Of a stretch of 64,000 nucleotides of DNA, positions 8,095 to 16,861 are shown one piece after another. The notes beneath the pieces were generated by a model, which searched no databases, was not told the DNA's origin, and was given only the letters and a program-made list of their open reading frames with translations. Positions within the stretch are counted from its first letter, which is position 1, and each line of letters opens with the position of its first letter. Made by a program: the position numbers and the translations under genes. Source of the DNA: Caldimonas mangrovi (GTDB lineage: Bacteria > Pseudomonadota > Gammaproteobacteria > Burkholderiales > Burkholderiaceae_C); the NCBI RefSeq assembly GCF_023721835.1, contig NZ_JAMKFE010000002.1, positions 1-64,000 on the forward strand, read 5' to 3'.

Positions 8095-8991
8095 TCAGGC
8101 GGCCGGCGGGATACGCTCCTCGTGCGGCAGCACGCGGCCCGCGTCGATTTCTTCCTGGGCACGCACCGCGGCGTAGAGCGGCGTGAAATCCGGCGCGGTG
8201 GCGTCGAACAGTTGCTGGAAGGAGTCGATGACGAAGTAGCTGGCCTGGTAGGTGTCGATCTTGTAGCGCGTGCGCATGATGCGCGTCAGGTCGAACGGCA
8301 CTCGGCTGGGCTCGGGCGACCGCACGCTGTAGCGCAGCTCGCCGGCCGACGACAGGATGCCGGCGCCGTAGGCGCGCACGCCGTCGGGCGTGCGGATGAG
8401 CCCGAACTCCACCGTGTACCAGTACAACCGCGCCAGCAGTTCGCAAGCGTCCAGCCGGCTGGCCTTCAAGCCGCCGGCGCCATAGGCCTGCATGTAGTCG
8501 GCGAACACCGGATTGAACAGCAGCGGCACGTGCCCGAAGAGATCGTGAAAGACGTCGGGCTCGACGACGTAGTCGAACTCTTCGGGCTTGCGGATCCAGC
8601 CGGTGACCGGGAAGCGGCGTTCCGACAGCAGCTTGAAGAAGGCCTCTTCCGGAATGAGGCCGGGCACCGCCACGACTTCCCAGCGGGTGCTGCGATACAG
8701 CCGGTCGCTGAGTTCGTCGAAGCGCGGGATGCGCTGCGGGGTGCCGAGGTGCTGCACCGCCTCGATGAACTCGGTGCACGCCAGCCCTGGCAACTGGGCT
8801 GCCTGGCGCTCGTACAGCCGGCGATAGAGCTCGTGGTCTTGCGCGGTGTAGGCAGCCCAGTCTTGCTCGCAGGTGTAGTCGGCCCGTGCACGGGCATAGT
8901 CGCCGCGCGGCGGGCGGTCGCCCTGGCCGTAGGTCACGGGCGCGACGCCCTGGTTGACGCCGCTGTGATGGTCGATCGCCTGGCTTTGCAT
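8095..8991 (-). CDS. phhA: phenylalanine 4-monooxygenase
   Basis: 298 residues, the length of bacterial phenylalanine hydroxylases. It converts phenylalanine to tyrosine with tetrahydropterin and iron. The iron ligands are visible as His149 and His154 in the HDLFGHVPLL motif and Glu195 in YWYTVEFGL. The pterin-site motif PRFDELS is also present. It follows hpd by 17 bases on the same strand, so the two steps of phenylalanine/tyrosine breakdown are co-transcribed. No pterin dehydratase gene (phhB) is adjacent. Confidence 0.96.
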   Translation of the reverse strand: MQSQAIDHHSGVNQGVAPVTYGQGDRPPRGDYARARADYTCEQDWAAYTAQDHELYRRLYERQAAQLPGLACTEFIEAVQHLGTPQRIPRFDELSDRLYRSTRWEVVAVPGLIPEEAFFKLLSERRFPVTGWIRKPEEFDYVVEPDVFHDLFGHVPLLFNPVFADYMQAYGAGGLKASRLDACELLARLYWYTVEFGLIRTPDGVRAYGAGILSSAGELRYSVRSPEPSRVPFDLTRIMRTRYKIDTYQASYFVIDSFQQLFDATAPDFTPLYAAVRAQEEIDAGRVLPHEERIPPAA

Positions 8992-9008
8992 CGCGTGTGC
9001 CTCGTGCT

Positions 9009-10127
9009 TCAGTGGGCCGGCTGGTCTGCAGTCTTCAGCACGCCGCGGCGCATCTGATCGAGCTCCATGGTCTCGAACAGTGCCTTGAAATTGCCTTCGC
9101 CGAAGCCTTCGTTGCCCTTGCGCTGGATGAACTCGAAGAAGATCGGGCCGAGCTGGTTTTCGCTGAAGATCTGCAGCAGCAGCTCGTCGGGCGTGCCGTC
9201 GACGAGGATGTTGCGCTGCTGCAGCGCGGCGACGTCTTCACTCAGGCCCGGGATGCGCTTGGGCAGCAGTTCGTAGTAGGTGGCGCTGGTGTTCAGCAGC
9301 TTGACGCCTTTCATCTGCAAGGCGTCGACGGTGTCGTACAGGTTGGTCGAGCCGAGCGCGATGTGCTGGATGCCTTCGCCGTGATACATGTCCAGGTATT
9401 CCTGGATCTGGCCGGCCTTGTCGTTGCCCTCTTCGTTGATGGGGATGCGGATCTTGCCGCACGGGCTCGTCATGGCCTTGCTCTTGACGCCGGTCGCCTG
9501 GCCTTCGATGTCGAAGTAGCGGACTTCGCGGAAGTTGAACAGGCGTTCGTAGAAGTCGGCCCATTCCTTCATGCGGCCCCGGTGCACGTTGTGCGTCAGG
9601 TGGTCGATGTAGGTGAGGCCATGGCCTTGCGGGTTGAGGTCGGCCCCGGAGTCCGTGGAAAGCGGCTCGAAGTCGACGTCATAGAAGCCGATGTTGCCGA
9701 TGTCGCCGGCCGCTGCGCCGTTCTTGCCGCGCCAGCGGTCGACCAGATAGATCAGCGAGTCGCCGATGCCCTTGATCGCCGGAATGTTCAGCTCACCCGG
9801 GCCGGCCTGGTTGGCGAAGCCCCACGCACCGAGTCCGGTCGCGCGGGCATAAGCCTTGGCGGCGTCCTGCACGCGAAAGGCGATCGCGCAGATGCTGGGC
9901 CCGTGCAGGCGCGCAAAGCGCTGCGCGAACGAGTCGGGCTCGGCATTGAGGATGAAGTTGATCTCCCCCTGCCGGTACAACGTGACGTTCTTGTGGCGGT
10001 GCTTCGCGATCGCCTTGAAGCCCATGCGCTCGAACAGCTGGCCCATGGCGACCGGGTCCGGCGCGGCGTACTCGATGAATTCGAAACCATCGGTGCCCAT
10101 CGGGTTGTCCCAGGGGGTGAATTGCAT
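9009..10127 (-). CDS. hpd: 4-hydroxyphenylpyruvate dioxygenase
   Basis: 372 residues. It converts 4-hydroxyphenylpyruvate to homogentisate using non-haem iron. Two vicinal-oxygen-chelate domains are visible, with iron ligands His176 (YIDHLTHNV), His255 (IQHIALGS) and Glu332 (GPIFFEFIQRKG). The open frame continues upstream, but ATG 10127 begins the conserved QFTPWDNPMGTDGFEF N-terminus and has a GGAG box ten bases before it. It heads the hpd-phhA operon and is divergent from an Lrp/AsnC regulator. Homogentisate dioxygenase is not in the window. Confidence 0.96.
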   Translation of the reverse strand: MQFTPWDNPMGTDGFEFIEYAAPDPVAMGQLFERMGFKAIAKHRHKNVTLYRQGEINFILNAEPDSFAQRFARLHGPSICAIAFRVQDAAKAYARATGLGAWGFANQAGPGELNIPAIKGIGDSLIYLVDRWRGKNGAAAGDIGNIGFYDVDFEPLSTDSGADLNPQGHGLTYIDHLTHNVHRGRMKEWADFYERLFNFREVRYFDIEGQATGVKSKAMTSPCGKIRIPINEEGNDKAGQIQEYLDMYHGEGIQHIALGSTNLYDTVDALQMKGVKLLNTSATYYELLPKRIPGLSEDVAALQQRNILVDGTPDELLLQIFSENQLGPIFFEFIQRKGNEGFGEGNFKALFETMELDQMRRGVLKTADQPAH

Positions 10128-10166
10128 AAGGGTCTCCAGCGTCGCAGATGAGGTTTGAGATGAATC

Positions 10167-10217
10167 AAAACTGTAGGTGCCGGTGGTCGCAGTTTTCCTG
10201 CAAATTGCGCTTGCAGG
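10167..10217. promoter_or_regulatory. operator region between hpd and the Lrp-type regulator
   Basis: The 126-base divergent gap holds two inverted repeats. The first is AAAACTG (10167-10173) with CAGTTTT (10190-10196). The second is CCTGCAA (10197-10203) with TTGCAGG (10211-10217), separated by seven bases. Lrp/AsnC proteins often bind several phased imperfect palindromes, so this is the likely control region for hpd-phhA and for the regulator itself. Which repeat is bound is not known. Confidence 0.55.
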
Positions 10218-10253
10218 GGCGACATGACGCAGGGAAGGTGCAAGAATCGGTGT

Positions 10254-10736
10254 ATGACGACACCATTGGAGCTTGATGCCATCGACAGGCGCATCCTTCG
10301 AGCGCTGCAAGTCGATGGGCGCATGACCTATGACCAGCTGGCCGGCCAGGTCAACCTGTCGCCGTCGGCCACCCTGCGGCGGGTCAAGCGGCTCGAAGAG
10401 GCTGGAGCGATCGCGGGCTATGTCGCCGTGGTGCCGCCGGAACGGGTCGGGCTGGGGCTGACGGCCTACATCAACGTGCGGTTGGAAAAACACACCGAGA
10501 CGCACAAACGCAATCCGATGGACTTGTTCCGTGCCGCGGTGCAGACCTGGCCCGAGGTGGTGGAATGCGCCGCGCTGACCGGCGAAATGGACTACCTGCT
10601 GCGTGTGGTCGTCGAGGACATGGCGCACTACTCGCGCTTCATCATGGACACGCTGCTCAAGCACCCCAGCGTCGAGGACTGCAAGACCAGCTTCGTGCTC
10701 GACCGCGTCAAGAACACCACTGTCGTGCCGGTGTAA
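10254..10736 (+). CDS. Lrp/AsnC-family regulator
   Basis: 160 residues. The N-terminal winged helix-turn-helix (LDAIDRRILRALQVDGRMTY, then LSPSATLRRVKRLEEAGAI) is followed by a RAM ligand-binding domain (VVECAALTGEMDYLLRVVV). Proteins of this type respond to amino acids. Its divergence from hpd-phhA suggests it senses phenylalanine or tyrosine and activates their catabolism; this is inference. ATG 10254 was chosen over ATG 10224 because family alignments begin at the LDAIDRRIL helix and the extra ten residues look unconserved. Confidence 0.9.
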   Translation: MTTPLELDAIDRRILRALQVDGRMTYDQLAGQVNLSPSATLRRVKRLEEAGAIAGYVAVVPPERVGLGLTAYINVRLEKHTETHKRNPMDLFRAAVQTWPEVVECAALTGEMDYLLRVVVEDMAHYSRFIMDTLLKHPSVEDCKTSFVLDRVKNTTVVPV

Positions 10737-10926
10737 ACCCCCGCTGCCTGATGTCGCCCTCGCGACAGTGGCGATGCTGCACCAGTGAAATATTTCACGC
10801 AAGCGATCGTCCTCGCTTGCTTCGTCTTCCGCTGTCACGGTGTGTTGTCGCCGGTGCGGGAGGCCCGTTTGCTCCAGCGAGCGCGGCGCTGCTTTCCCTC
10901 AACGACACGACACAGGAGACAAGGCA

Positions 10927-12507
10927 ATGACAGGCAGGTGGTTCGTCCGATGGAAGACGGCCGCTGCGCTCACGAGCGCGGCGGTCTGGTTGAGTGCGTG
11001 CGGCGGCGGCGATGCCCCGAGCGAAACCGCGCAGAGCGCCGAAGCGCAGTACGAGCAGACGCTGGCCGCTGAACTCGAGACGGCGGCCAGGCTCAGCTGC
11101 CCATGGGCCGGCGAGCGCGAGCAGGGGCAGGGGCTCGACGCGAGCGCTGCGTTCTGGAAGCGCTGCGCCGAAGAACCGCGTCCGCACGACGAACGCAGCT
11201 TCACCGTCAACGAGGCAGCGCTGCCGTTCGGCCCGCTGGCCGGCACTGCCGTCGAGACCGACCGTTGGCACGGGGTACTGGGCAAGGCGGGCTACCGCGT
11301 CGAGGTGCCGAAGAACTGGAATGGCAAGCTGGTCATGTACGCGCACGGCTATGCCGGCACCGGCGAACTGCTGAACGTGAGCAACCCGTCGATCCGCAGG
11401 CACCTGATCGAGAACGGCTACGCCTGGGCGGCTTCGAGCTACAGCGCCAACTACTACGACGTGCGCGCCGGCGTGGAAGACACGAACGCGCTGGCGCTGG
11501 CCTTCAACCGCATCGCGCGCGACAACGGCCGCCCGCTGCCCCGGCCGCGCAAGGTCTACATCATCGGCCACTCGATGGGCGGACACATCACCGGCGCGGC
11601 CATCGAGCTGGAAACCTTGCTGACCGCGCGTCACAAGGTGCGCTACGACGGCGCCGTGCCGATGTGCGGCGTGATGGGCGACACCGAGCTGTTCGACTAC
11701 TTCGTTGCCTATCAGCTGGCCGCACAGCAGCTCGCCGGCTTCCCGGCCGACAGCTTCCCCAGCGACGACTGGTCGGTGCTGGCGCCGCAGGTGCGGGCTG
11801 CGCTGTTCAGCACCTTCTCGACGGTGCAGACCGCACAGGGCCTGAAGCTCAAGGCGGTGGTCGAGAACCTCACCGGCGGCAAGCGGCCGATCTTCGACGA
11901 GGGCTATGCCAACACCGGGCTGCAGAACGTCGTCTGGGGCACCTTCGGCGGTGACGGCACGGTCAACGGCATCCTGACGAAGAACGTGACCGACACGCGT
12001 CGCATCGTCTACCAGTTCGACAGCGACCCGGCACTGTCGGCCGAGGAGCAGGCGTTCAACGCAGCCATCCTGAAGGTGTCGCCCGAGCCGTGGGCGAACC
12101 GGCTGCGCTGGGACGGCGTGCGCTGGATCCCCCAGGTCAACGGCTGGTTCCGGGTGCCGGTGGTGTCGCTGCACACGCTGGGCGACATGTACGTGCCCTT
12201 CCACATGCAGCAGATCTATCGCCAGCGCGCCCAGGCCGGCCACAGCAGCCGCTGGCTGGTGCAGCGGGCCATTCGCGCGCCCAGTCACTGCGATTTCACG
12301 GTCGCCGAGCAGGTGGAGGCTTTCGAGGCGATGACCTTGTGGGAGCAGCGCGGCATCAAGCCAGCGGGCGACGACGTGCTGACGCCTTCGACCGTGGCCG
12401 ACCCGGCTTACGGGTGCCGCTTCACGGTCAACGCCGGAGGCCCGGACGACAACCCCGTGACGGTGGGCACGCGCGCCTTGATGCCGGCCTGTCCGAGCGG
12501 CGGCTGA
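10927..12507 (+). CDS. secreted alpha/beta hydrolase lipoprotein
   Basis: 526 residues. A lipoprotein signal (hydrophobic run, then LSAC with Cys25) sends it to the envelope. The alpha/beta-hydrolase core shows GKLVMYAHGYAGTG as the oxyanion region, IIGHSMGGH with Ser216, and later HTLGDMYVPFH and APSHCDFT, likely holding the catalytic Asp and His. Several cysteines could form disulfides. The substrate is unknown; polyester, phthalate-type or other ester hydrolysis is possible. ATG 10927 has an AGGAGA box. It is transcribed alone, with 190 bases of non-coding DNA before it. Confidence 0.78.
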   Translation: MTGRWFVRWKTAAALTSAAVWLSACGGGDAPSETAQSAEAQYEQTLAAELETAARLSCPWAGEREQGQGLDASAAFWKRCAEEPRPHDERSFTVNEAALPFGPLAGTAVETDRWHGVLGKAGYRVEVPKNWNGKLVMYAHGYAGTGELLNVSNPSIRRHLIENGYAWAASSYSANYYDVRAGVEDTNALALAFNRIARDNGRPLPRPRKVYIIGHSMGGHITGAAIELETLLTARHKVRYDGAVPMCGVMGDTELFDYFVAYQLAAQQLAGFPADSFPSDDWSVLAPQVRAALFSTFSTVQTAQGLKLKAVVENLTGGKRPIFDEGYANTGLQNVVWGTFGGDGTVNGILTKNVTDTRRIVYQFDSDPALSAEEQAFNAAILKVSPEPWANRLRWDGVRWIPQVNGWFRVPVVSLHTLGDMYVPFHMQQIYRQRAQAGHSSRWLVQRAIRAPSHCDFTVAEQVEAFEAMTLWEQRGIKPAGDDVLTPSTVADPAYGCRFTVNAGGPDDNPVTVGTRALMPACPSGG

Positions 12508-12528
12508 CGCTGGGCATGGTGCGCCGCA

Positions 12529-13140
12529 TCAGCGGCGCACCAGCATGACGGCCAGCTCGGCAACGCCCATCGGATGCGGCACGCGCGGGTAGGGCGGCCG
12601 GGGCCACTGCCATTGCGGCTCTGGGAACAACGCGCGCATGCCGTGGACGTCGCAGTGGTAGGGCGGGCCTTCGATCAGGCCATCGGCGGCGCCGGTGCGC
12701 AGCGTTTGCATGAACAGCGCCAGCAATCGGCCGCCGGGGCGCAGCCAGCGATGCAACTGAGCGGCGTAGCCCGTCCACTGGTCGGGGTGCAGCGCGCACA
12801 GGCAGGTCTGCTCATAGATGGCGTCGAACGGCTCGACCGGCTGCCATTGCAGCACGTCGGCCTGCTCGACGCGGGCGGTCTGTCCGGGCTCGGCCAGCAG
12901 TGAGCGGGTGCGTTGCACGGCCGCATCGGCGTAGTCGAGTGCGGTCACTTCGTGGCCGGCAGCGGCCAGTTCGGCCACTTCCCACCCCGAACCGCAGCCC
13001 GGTACGGCGATGCGCAGGGAGGACGCCGCCAGTTCAGCGCCCAACCACACGCGCAGCTGGGGACTGGCGCTTGCGCGATCCCACGGCGTGTGGCGTGACT
13101 CGAACCTGGTTTGCCAGAAATCTCGCGTAGGGCCGGCTAT
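12529..13140 (-). CDS. thiopurine methyltransferase-type SAM methyltransferase
   Basis: About 203 residues if it starts at 13140. The SAM site is VPGCGSGWEVAELA, followed by VTALDYADAAV and FDAIYEQTCLCALHP, as in the TPMT-like family. The conserved N-terminus (GPTRDFWQTRF, TPWDRASASPQL) is encoded upstream of the first normal start (GTG 13053), but no ATG, GTG or TTG precedes it in frame. At the position where relatives begin there is ATA (13138-13140), ten bases after the upstream gene's stop. Either ATA initiates weakly or the start has been lost. Confidence 0.72.
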   Translation of the reverse strand: MAGPTRDFWQTRFESRHTPWDRASASPQLRVWLGAELAASSLRIAVPGCGSGWEVAELAAAGHEVTALDYADAAVQRTRSLLAEPGQTARVEQADVLQWQPVEPFDAIYEQTCLCALHPDQWTGYAAQLHRWLRPGGRLLALFMQTLRTGAADGLIEGPPYHCDVHGMRALFPEPQWQWPRPPYPRVPHPMGVAELAVMLVRR

Positions 13141-13149
13141 GCGCCGATG

Positions 13150-13971
13150 TTAGCTGTCGAGCTCGACCACCTTGTTGTAGGCGGCCGCCTCGGACAGGTT
13201 GAGCAGCTCGGCGATCTCGGTGATGTCGTCGGGGATCGCCGCGTTGTCCCAGTCGTCCTGGGTGTGGCGGGCCAGCCGGATCGCTAGCGCGACGTTGCGC
13301 ACCTGCGGCTGGTCGGCATGGCGATCGTCAGTGACCCGGATCAGGATCTCCGGCAGGCGCCAGGCACGCATCAAGGCCTGCTCCACGTCGGCCAGCGGCA
13401 CGTTGAGCACGTCGCGTTGTGCCGCTGCCGAGCGCAAGGCCGGGTTCTCGCGCTGGCGGCGCTGGATCTCCAGCGCCAATGCAGGGGCATGGCACCACAG
13501 CAGCAGCTCGACGAAGTCGTGCAGCAGTGCTGCGGCATGCAGCACCGGAGCGTCGGTGTCCATGCGGTGCACGGCGAAGCCGAGCGAGAAGGTGGCTGCA
13601 CGGTAGGTGCGCCGCAGCACGCTTTCGAGGCCGGCGCGCGCCTCGGGCTGGTCCCACAGCAGGTCTTCGGTGGTCAATGGCTGCGCGAAGGCGCGGAAAA
13701 ACGGCGAGATGCCCAGGAACACCAGCGCGGCGGTGACGGTTTCGGCCGAGCCCTCGAAGCGCTGCGGGCGCACCTTGCCGATGTGCACCAGCAGCTTCAG
13801 CGTCATCAGCGGATCGCCGCTGACCATCTGCGCAATCGTGTGCGCATCGACCTCGTCTTCTATCGAATGGAGTGCCTCGATGGCTCGTGCCGTGCCGGGC
13901 AGCACCGGAACTTCCGCATCGCGGAAGTACGCCGTCCAGGCGGCGAGATCGGGCAGTGCGTGCAACAACAT
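13150..13971 (-). CDS. HDOD-domain signalling protein
   Basis: About 273 residues from ATG 13971. The HDOD domain is seen as VPVLPGTARAIEAL, DAHTIAQMVSGDPLMTLKLL, then HAAALLHDFVELLLW and a YNKVVE tail. Members of this family are non-enzymatic relatives of HD phosphohydrolases, involved in signalling and in DNA or nucleotide-related control. The frame opens further, to a GTG at 14067 that overlaps the ABC binding-protein stop as GTGA; that start would add 32 unconserved residues. The next gene downstream is a methyltransferase. Confidence 0.72.
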   Translation of the reverse strand: MLLHALPDLAAWTAYFRDAEVPVLPGTARAIEALHSIEDEVDAHTIAQMVSGDPLMTLKLLVHIGKVRPQRFEGSAETVTAALVFLGISPFFRAFAQPLTTEDLLWDQPEARAGLESVLRRTYRAATFSLGFAVHRMDTDAPVLHAAALLHDFVELLLWCHAPALALEIQRRQRENPALRSAAAQRDVLNVPLADVEQALMRAWRLPEILIRVTDDRHADQPQVRNVALAIRLARHTQDDWDNAAIPDDITEIAELLNLSEAAAYNKVVELDS

Positions 13972-14063
13972 GTAAGGGCCAGAGGCGGGTCGTTCGGTAT
14001 ACGGACTATCGGCACGCCGGGCACCCGCTTGAGTGGGGTAAACACCAACAGCGGGCGGCGGTC

Positions 14064-15089
14064 TCACTTGCCGCCAAGCCGACGTTTCACGTCCATCCCC
14101 ACCTGCTTGTTGACGAACTGCAGCGTCGCAACCTGGCTCAAGTCGACCTCGCCTTGCTGGTAGAGGCCGGCCTTGACCATCTTCGCGTAGAAGTCCTGGA
14201 TGCGTGCGGCACTCATCGCACCGATGCCGCTACGCAGTGCGTCGCCGGAGTCGACGACCCCTTGCTGCTTCATCAGTGCCACCGAGGCTTCGAGTTCGGC
14301 CTCGGTCATTTCCGGGTTGTCGCGCTGCATCGCCGCGTTGGCCGCCTTGCGGTCGCCGTACAGGTAGTTGTACCAGCCGACGATGGACGCATCGACGAAC
14401 CGCTGCACGAGTTCAGGCTGGTTGCGCACGGTGTCGGTGCGGGCCTCGATGACGGTGGAGTAGGTCGAGAAGCCGTGGTCTGCCAGCAGGTGCACCACCG
14501 GCTTGAATCGGCCCTGGTTCTCGACGTAGATCGGCTCGGCGACCGAATAGCCCTGCTGAATGGCCTTCTTTTGGGCGAGAAAGGGGCCGAGGTTGTAGTT
14601 GTACGGCTTGAGCTGCTCGTCGCGGAAGCCATGCTCGGCCTTCAGCCACTGCCACCAGGTGAACTGCGCGTCCTTCGCGATCAGTGCCACCGGTGCATTC
14701 TTCAGCGCGTCGAATGGCTCGTAGCCTTGGCCGGGGTGGGCGATGAGCGCTTGCGGGTCTTTCTGGAACATGGCGGCGACCACAACCACCGGCAGCCCGT
14801 TTTTCACGTTGTCGAACGAGTGCAACAGGTTGCCGGTCATCAGGAAGTCGATCTTGCCGGCCGGCAGCAACGGGCGGTTGTTCATCTGTGGGCCGCCCTG
14901 CTGGATCGTTACCTCGAGTCCGTACTTGCGATAGGTGCCGTCGGCCGCGGCTTGGTAGAAGCCGCCGTGCGCGGCCTGGGCCTTCCAGTTGGTCGCGAAG
15001 GTCACCTTGTCCTGCGCGAAGGCGGTGCCGGTGCCCAGCAGCACCAGCAGGGCGGCGCGTCTCAGGAGACGGATCGTCGTCGAGGTCAT
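14064..15089 (-). CDS. NMT1/THI5-type ABC transporter binding protein
   Basis: 341 residues. A signal peptide (RLLRRAALLVLLGTGTAFAQ) leads into a periplasmic binding protein with VTFATNWKAQAAHGGFYQA and the AGKIDFLMTGN loop typical of NMT1/SsuA-like importers. Related proteins bind thiamine precursors, sulfonates, nitrate or aromatic compounds; the ligand is not evident. A GGGAG box precedes ATG 15089. It is the third gene of an ATPase-permease-binding protein operon. Confidence 0.87.
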   Translation of the reverse strand: MTSTTIRLLRRAALLVLLGTGTAFAQDKVTFATNWKAQAAHGGFYQAAADGTYRKYGLEVTIQQGGPQMNNRPLLPAGKIDFLMTGNLLHSFDNVKNGLPVVVVAAMFQKDPQALIAHPGQGYEPFDALKNAPVALIAKDAQFTWWQWLKAEHGFRDEQLKPYNYNLGPFLAQKKAIQQGYSVAEPIYVENQGRFKPVVHLLADHGFSTYSTVIEARTDTVRNQPELVQRFVDASIVGWYNYLYGDRKAANAAMQRDNPEMTEAELEASVALMKQQGVVDSGDALRSGIGAMSAARIQDFYAKMVKAGLYQQGEVDLSQVATLQFVNKQVGMDVKRRLGGK

Positions 15090-15115
15090 GAAAGCTCCCA
15101 TATCGAGAAGAGAAA

Positions 15116-15889
15116 TCAGCGTTCGGAGGCGTGCCAGCGCCCGAGACACCAGCGCGACAGTGCATTGAAGACGATGAAGATGCCGATGCCGGTCAGTGAG
15201 GTCAGCAGCAGCGCAGCGTACATCTTCGGCGTTTCGGTGCGGAAGCTCGCTTCGAGGATGCGCGACGCGAGCCCGGTCTCGCGGCCGGCAGCGCCAGCAG
15301 TGAACTCTGCCACCACCGCGCCGATCAGGCTCAAGCCGCCTGAGATTTTCAGCCCCGTCATGAAGTAGGGCAGTGCCGACGGGATCAGCAGCCAGCGCAG
15401 GCGCTGCCACCGGCTGGCGCGGTACAGCGTGAACAGGTCGCGCAGGTGGGGGTCGGCCGAGCGCAGGCCGATCACGGTGTTGGCCAGGATGGGGAAGAAC
15501 GCCACGATCCATGCGCAGATCAGCAATGCCGCGGTGGTGCTGTCGACGTAGATGATGATCAGTGGCGCGATCGCGACGATGGGCGTCACCTGCAAGACGA
15601 TCGCGAACGGGAACAGTGCCAGCTCGACCCGGCGCGACATCGCGAACAGTGCCGCCAGCAGCACGCCGCCCGCCGCGGCCAGCAGCAAGGCGCCGAAGGT
15701 GATGCGGATCGTGAACCACCAGGCCTGCATCAGCGAGCCGAAGTTGGACCACAACGTGCGCAGCACCTCGCTCGGCGCCGGCAGGATGTAGTGCGGTATG
15801 TCGGCGAGTCGCACCAGCGCTTCCCACGACAAGGTGGCGGCGACCAGCGCGAGCAGCGGCAGCGCGACTTCGGCACGCCAGGCCTTCAT
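15116..15889 (-). CDS. ABC transporter permease, SsuC/TauC type
   Basis: 257 residues and about six membrane segments. It is a permease of the nitrate/sulfonate/taurine family. The EAA-like coupling loop is visible around IGLRSADPHLRDLFTLYRAS followed by RLRWLLIPSALPYFMTGLK. The N-terminal part has the usual HYILPAPSEVLRTLW motif. Its ATG overlaps the ATPase stop as ATGA, and the binding protein follows 26 bases later. Confidence 0.9.
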   Translation of the reverse strand: MKAWRAEVALPLLALVAATLSWEALVRLADIPHYILPAPSEVLRTLWSNFGSLMQAWWFTIRITFGALLLAAAGGVLLAALFAMSRRVELALFPFAIVLQVTPIVAIAPLIIIYVDSTTAALLICAWIVAFFPILANTVIGLRSADPHLRDLFTLYRASRWQRLRWLLIPSALPYFMTGLKISGGLSLIGAVVAEFTAGAAGRETGLASRILEASFRTETPKMYAALLLTSLTGIGIFIVFNALSRWCLGRWHASER

Positions 15890-16632
15890 GCCGTGGCCTG
15901 CGCGTGGGAGCGTTGCAACGCCTGCATGATCTCGGCGCACCGCTCGGCGTAGCGCACCGAGGTGCGAAAGGCCGGCCCGCGCGGGTAGGGCTCGTCGATC
16001 GGCACCTCGGCCACCAGCCGGCCGGGCCGCCCGCTCATCACCAGCACGCGCCGGCTCAGGAAAACGGCTTCGTAGACGCTGTGCGTGACGAACAGCGCGG
16101 TGAAGCGCTGCGCCTGCCACCAGCCGAGCAGATCGTCGTTGAGCTTCTGGCGCGTGATCTCGTCGAGTGCTGCGAACGGCTCGTCCATCAGCAGCAGCTG
16201 CGGCTGGGTGACCAGCGCCCGGGCGATCGACGTGCGCATCTTCATGCCGCCGGACAGCTCGCTCGGATAGGCGTGTGCAAACTCGCTCAGGCCGACCGAC
16301 TGCAGCAGTGCTTCGATGCGGTGCCGCGCGATTGCACGGCGCATGCCCGCGATGCGCAGCGGCAGCCAGACGTTGTCGAACACGTCGGCCCACGGCATCA
16401 GGGTCGGTTCCTGGAACACGTAGCCGGTGGCCTGGCCCTCGGGCGCCACCAGGGTGCCGGCGCTGGGCGCCTCCAGCCCCGCCACCATGCGCAGCACGGT
16501 GCTTTTGCCGCAACCCGAGGGGCCGAGCAGCGCGACGAACTCGCCGGCAGCGATCTGCAGGTCGAGCGCCTGCACGGCCAAGGTGCCGGTCGTGTAGCGC
16601 TTGTCGAGGCGGTGGAGTTCGATCAGGGCCAA
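15886..16632 (-). CDS. ABC transporter ATPase, SsuB/TauB type
   Basis: About 248 residues. Walker A is GPSGCGKST, the Q-loop lies in VFQEPTLMPW, the signature is LSGGMKMR, Walker B is LLLMDEPFAALDE, and the switch His is in FVTHSVYEA. It powers uptake by the adjacent permease and binding protein. No ATG is well placed: the frame is open upstream, but family alignment begins near LALIELHRLDKRY, giving TTG 16632 as the best guess. Confidence 0.88.
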   Translation of the reverse strand: MALIELHRLDKRYTTGTLAVQALDLQIAAGEFVALLGPSGCGKSTVLRMVAGLEAPSAGTLVAPEGQATGYVFQEPTLMPWADVFDNVWLPLRIAGMRRAIARHRIEALLQSVGLSEFAHAYPSELSGGMKMRTSIARALVTQPQLLLMDEPFAALDEITRQKLNDDLLGWWQAQRFTALFVTHSVYEAVFLSRRVLVMSGRPGRLVAEVPIDEPYPRGPAFRTSVRYAERCAEIMQALQRSHAQATA

Positions 16633-16698
16633 GGGCGACGGGTGTTCTTCAAGGTGAAGGGCTGCATTGTGGCGGGGTTCATCGTCAGACGGGAGCGA

Positions 16699-16756
16699 GC
16701 GGCTTTTGTGGGTGCGGGGGCGGGGCGTGTCCCCCGTTGTGGGGACAGAAGCCGCT
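16699..16756. repeat. large inverted repeat in a divergent promoter gap
   Basis: AGCGGCTTTTGT (16699-16710) pairs with ACAGAAGCCGCT (16745-16756) at 11 of 12 positions plus one G-T pair. Inside it TGTCCCC (16728-16734) faces GGGGACA (16741-16747). The element lies in the 229-base gap between the ABC ATPase and the divergent Yip1-like gene. It could be a regulator site or a mobile hairpin repeat; the inner core recalls the one near 8058-8076. Confidence 0.5.
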
Positions 16757-16861
16757 TCGGGCGCACCACCCCCCAACAACGAGGGAGGGCGTTGCAACGC
16801 AGGACTGGCTAGCATCGCGGCGCTCGGCACCGGGTGGGGCCGCATCTATCGAGGAGTGAGC

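Noticed and set aside
10224-10253. ATG 10224 as the start of the Lrp-type regulator
   Set aside because: The added residues are unconserved, and the winged-helix domain starts right after ATG 10254.
10795-12288. 497-codon minus-strand open frame
   Set aside because: Antisense to the lipoprotein hydrolase with its lipobox and GHSMGG. No plausible domain.
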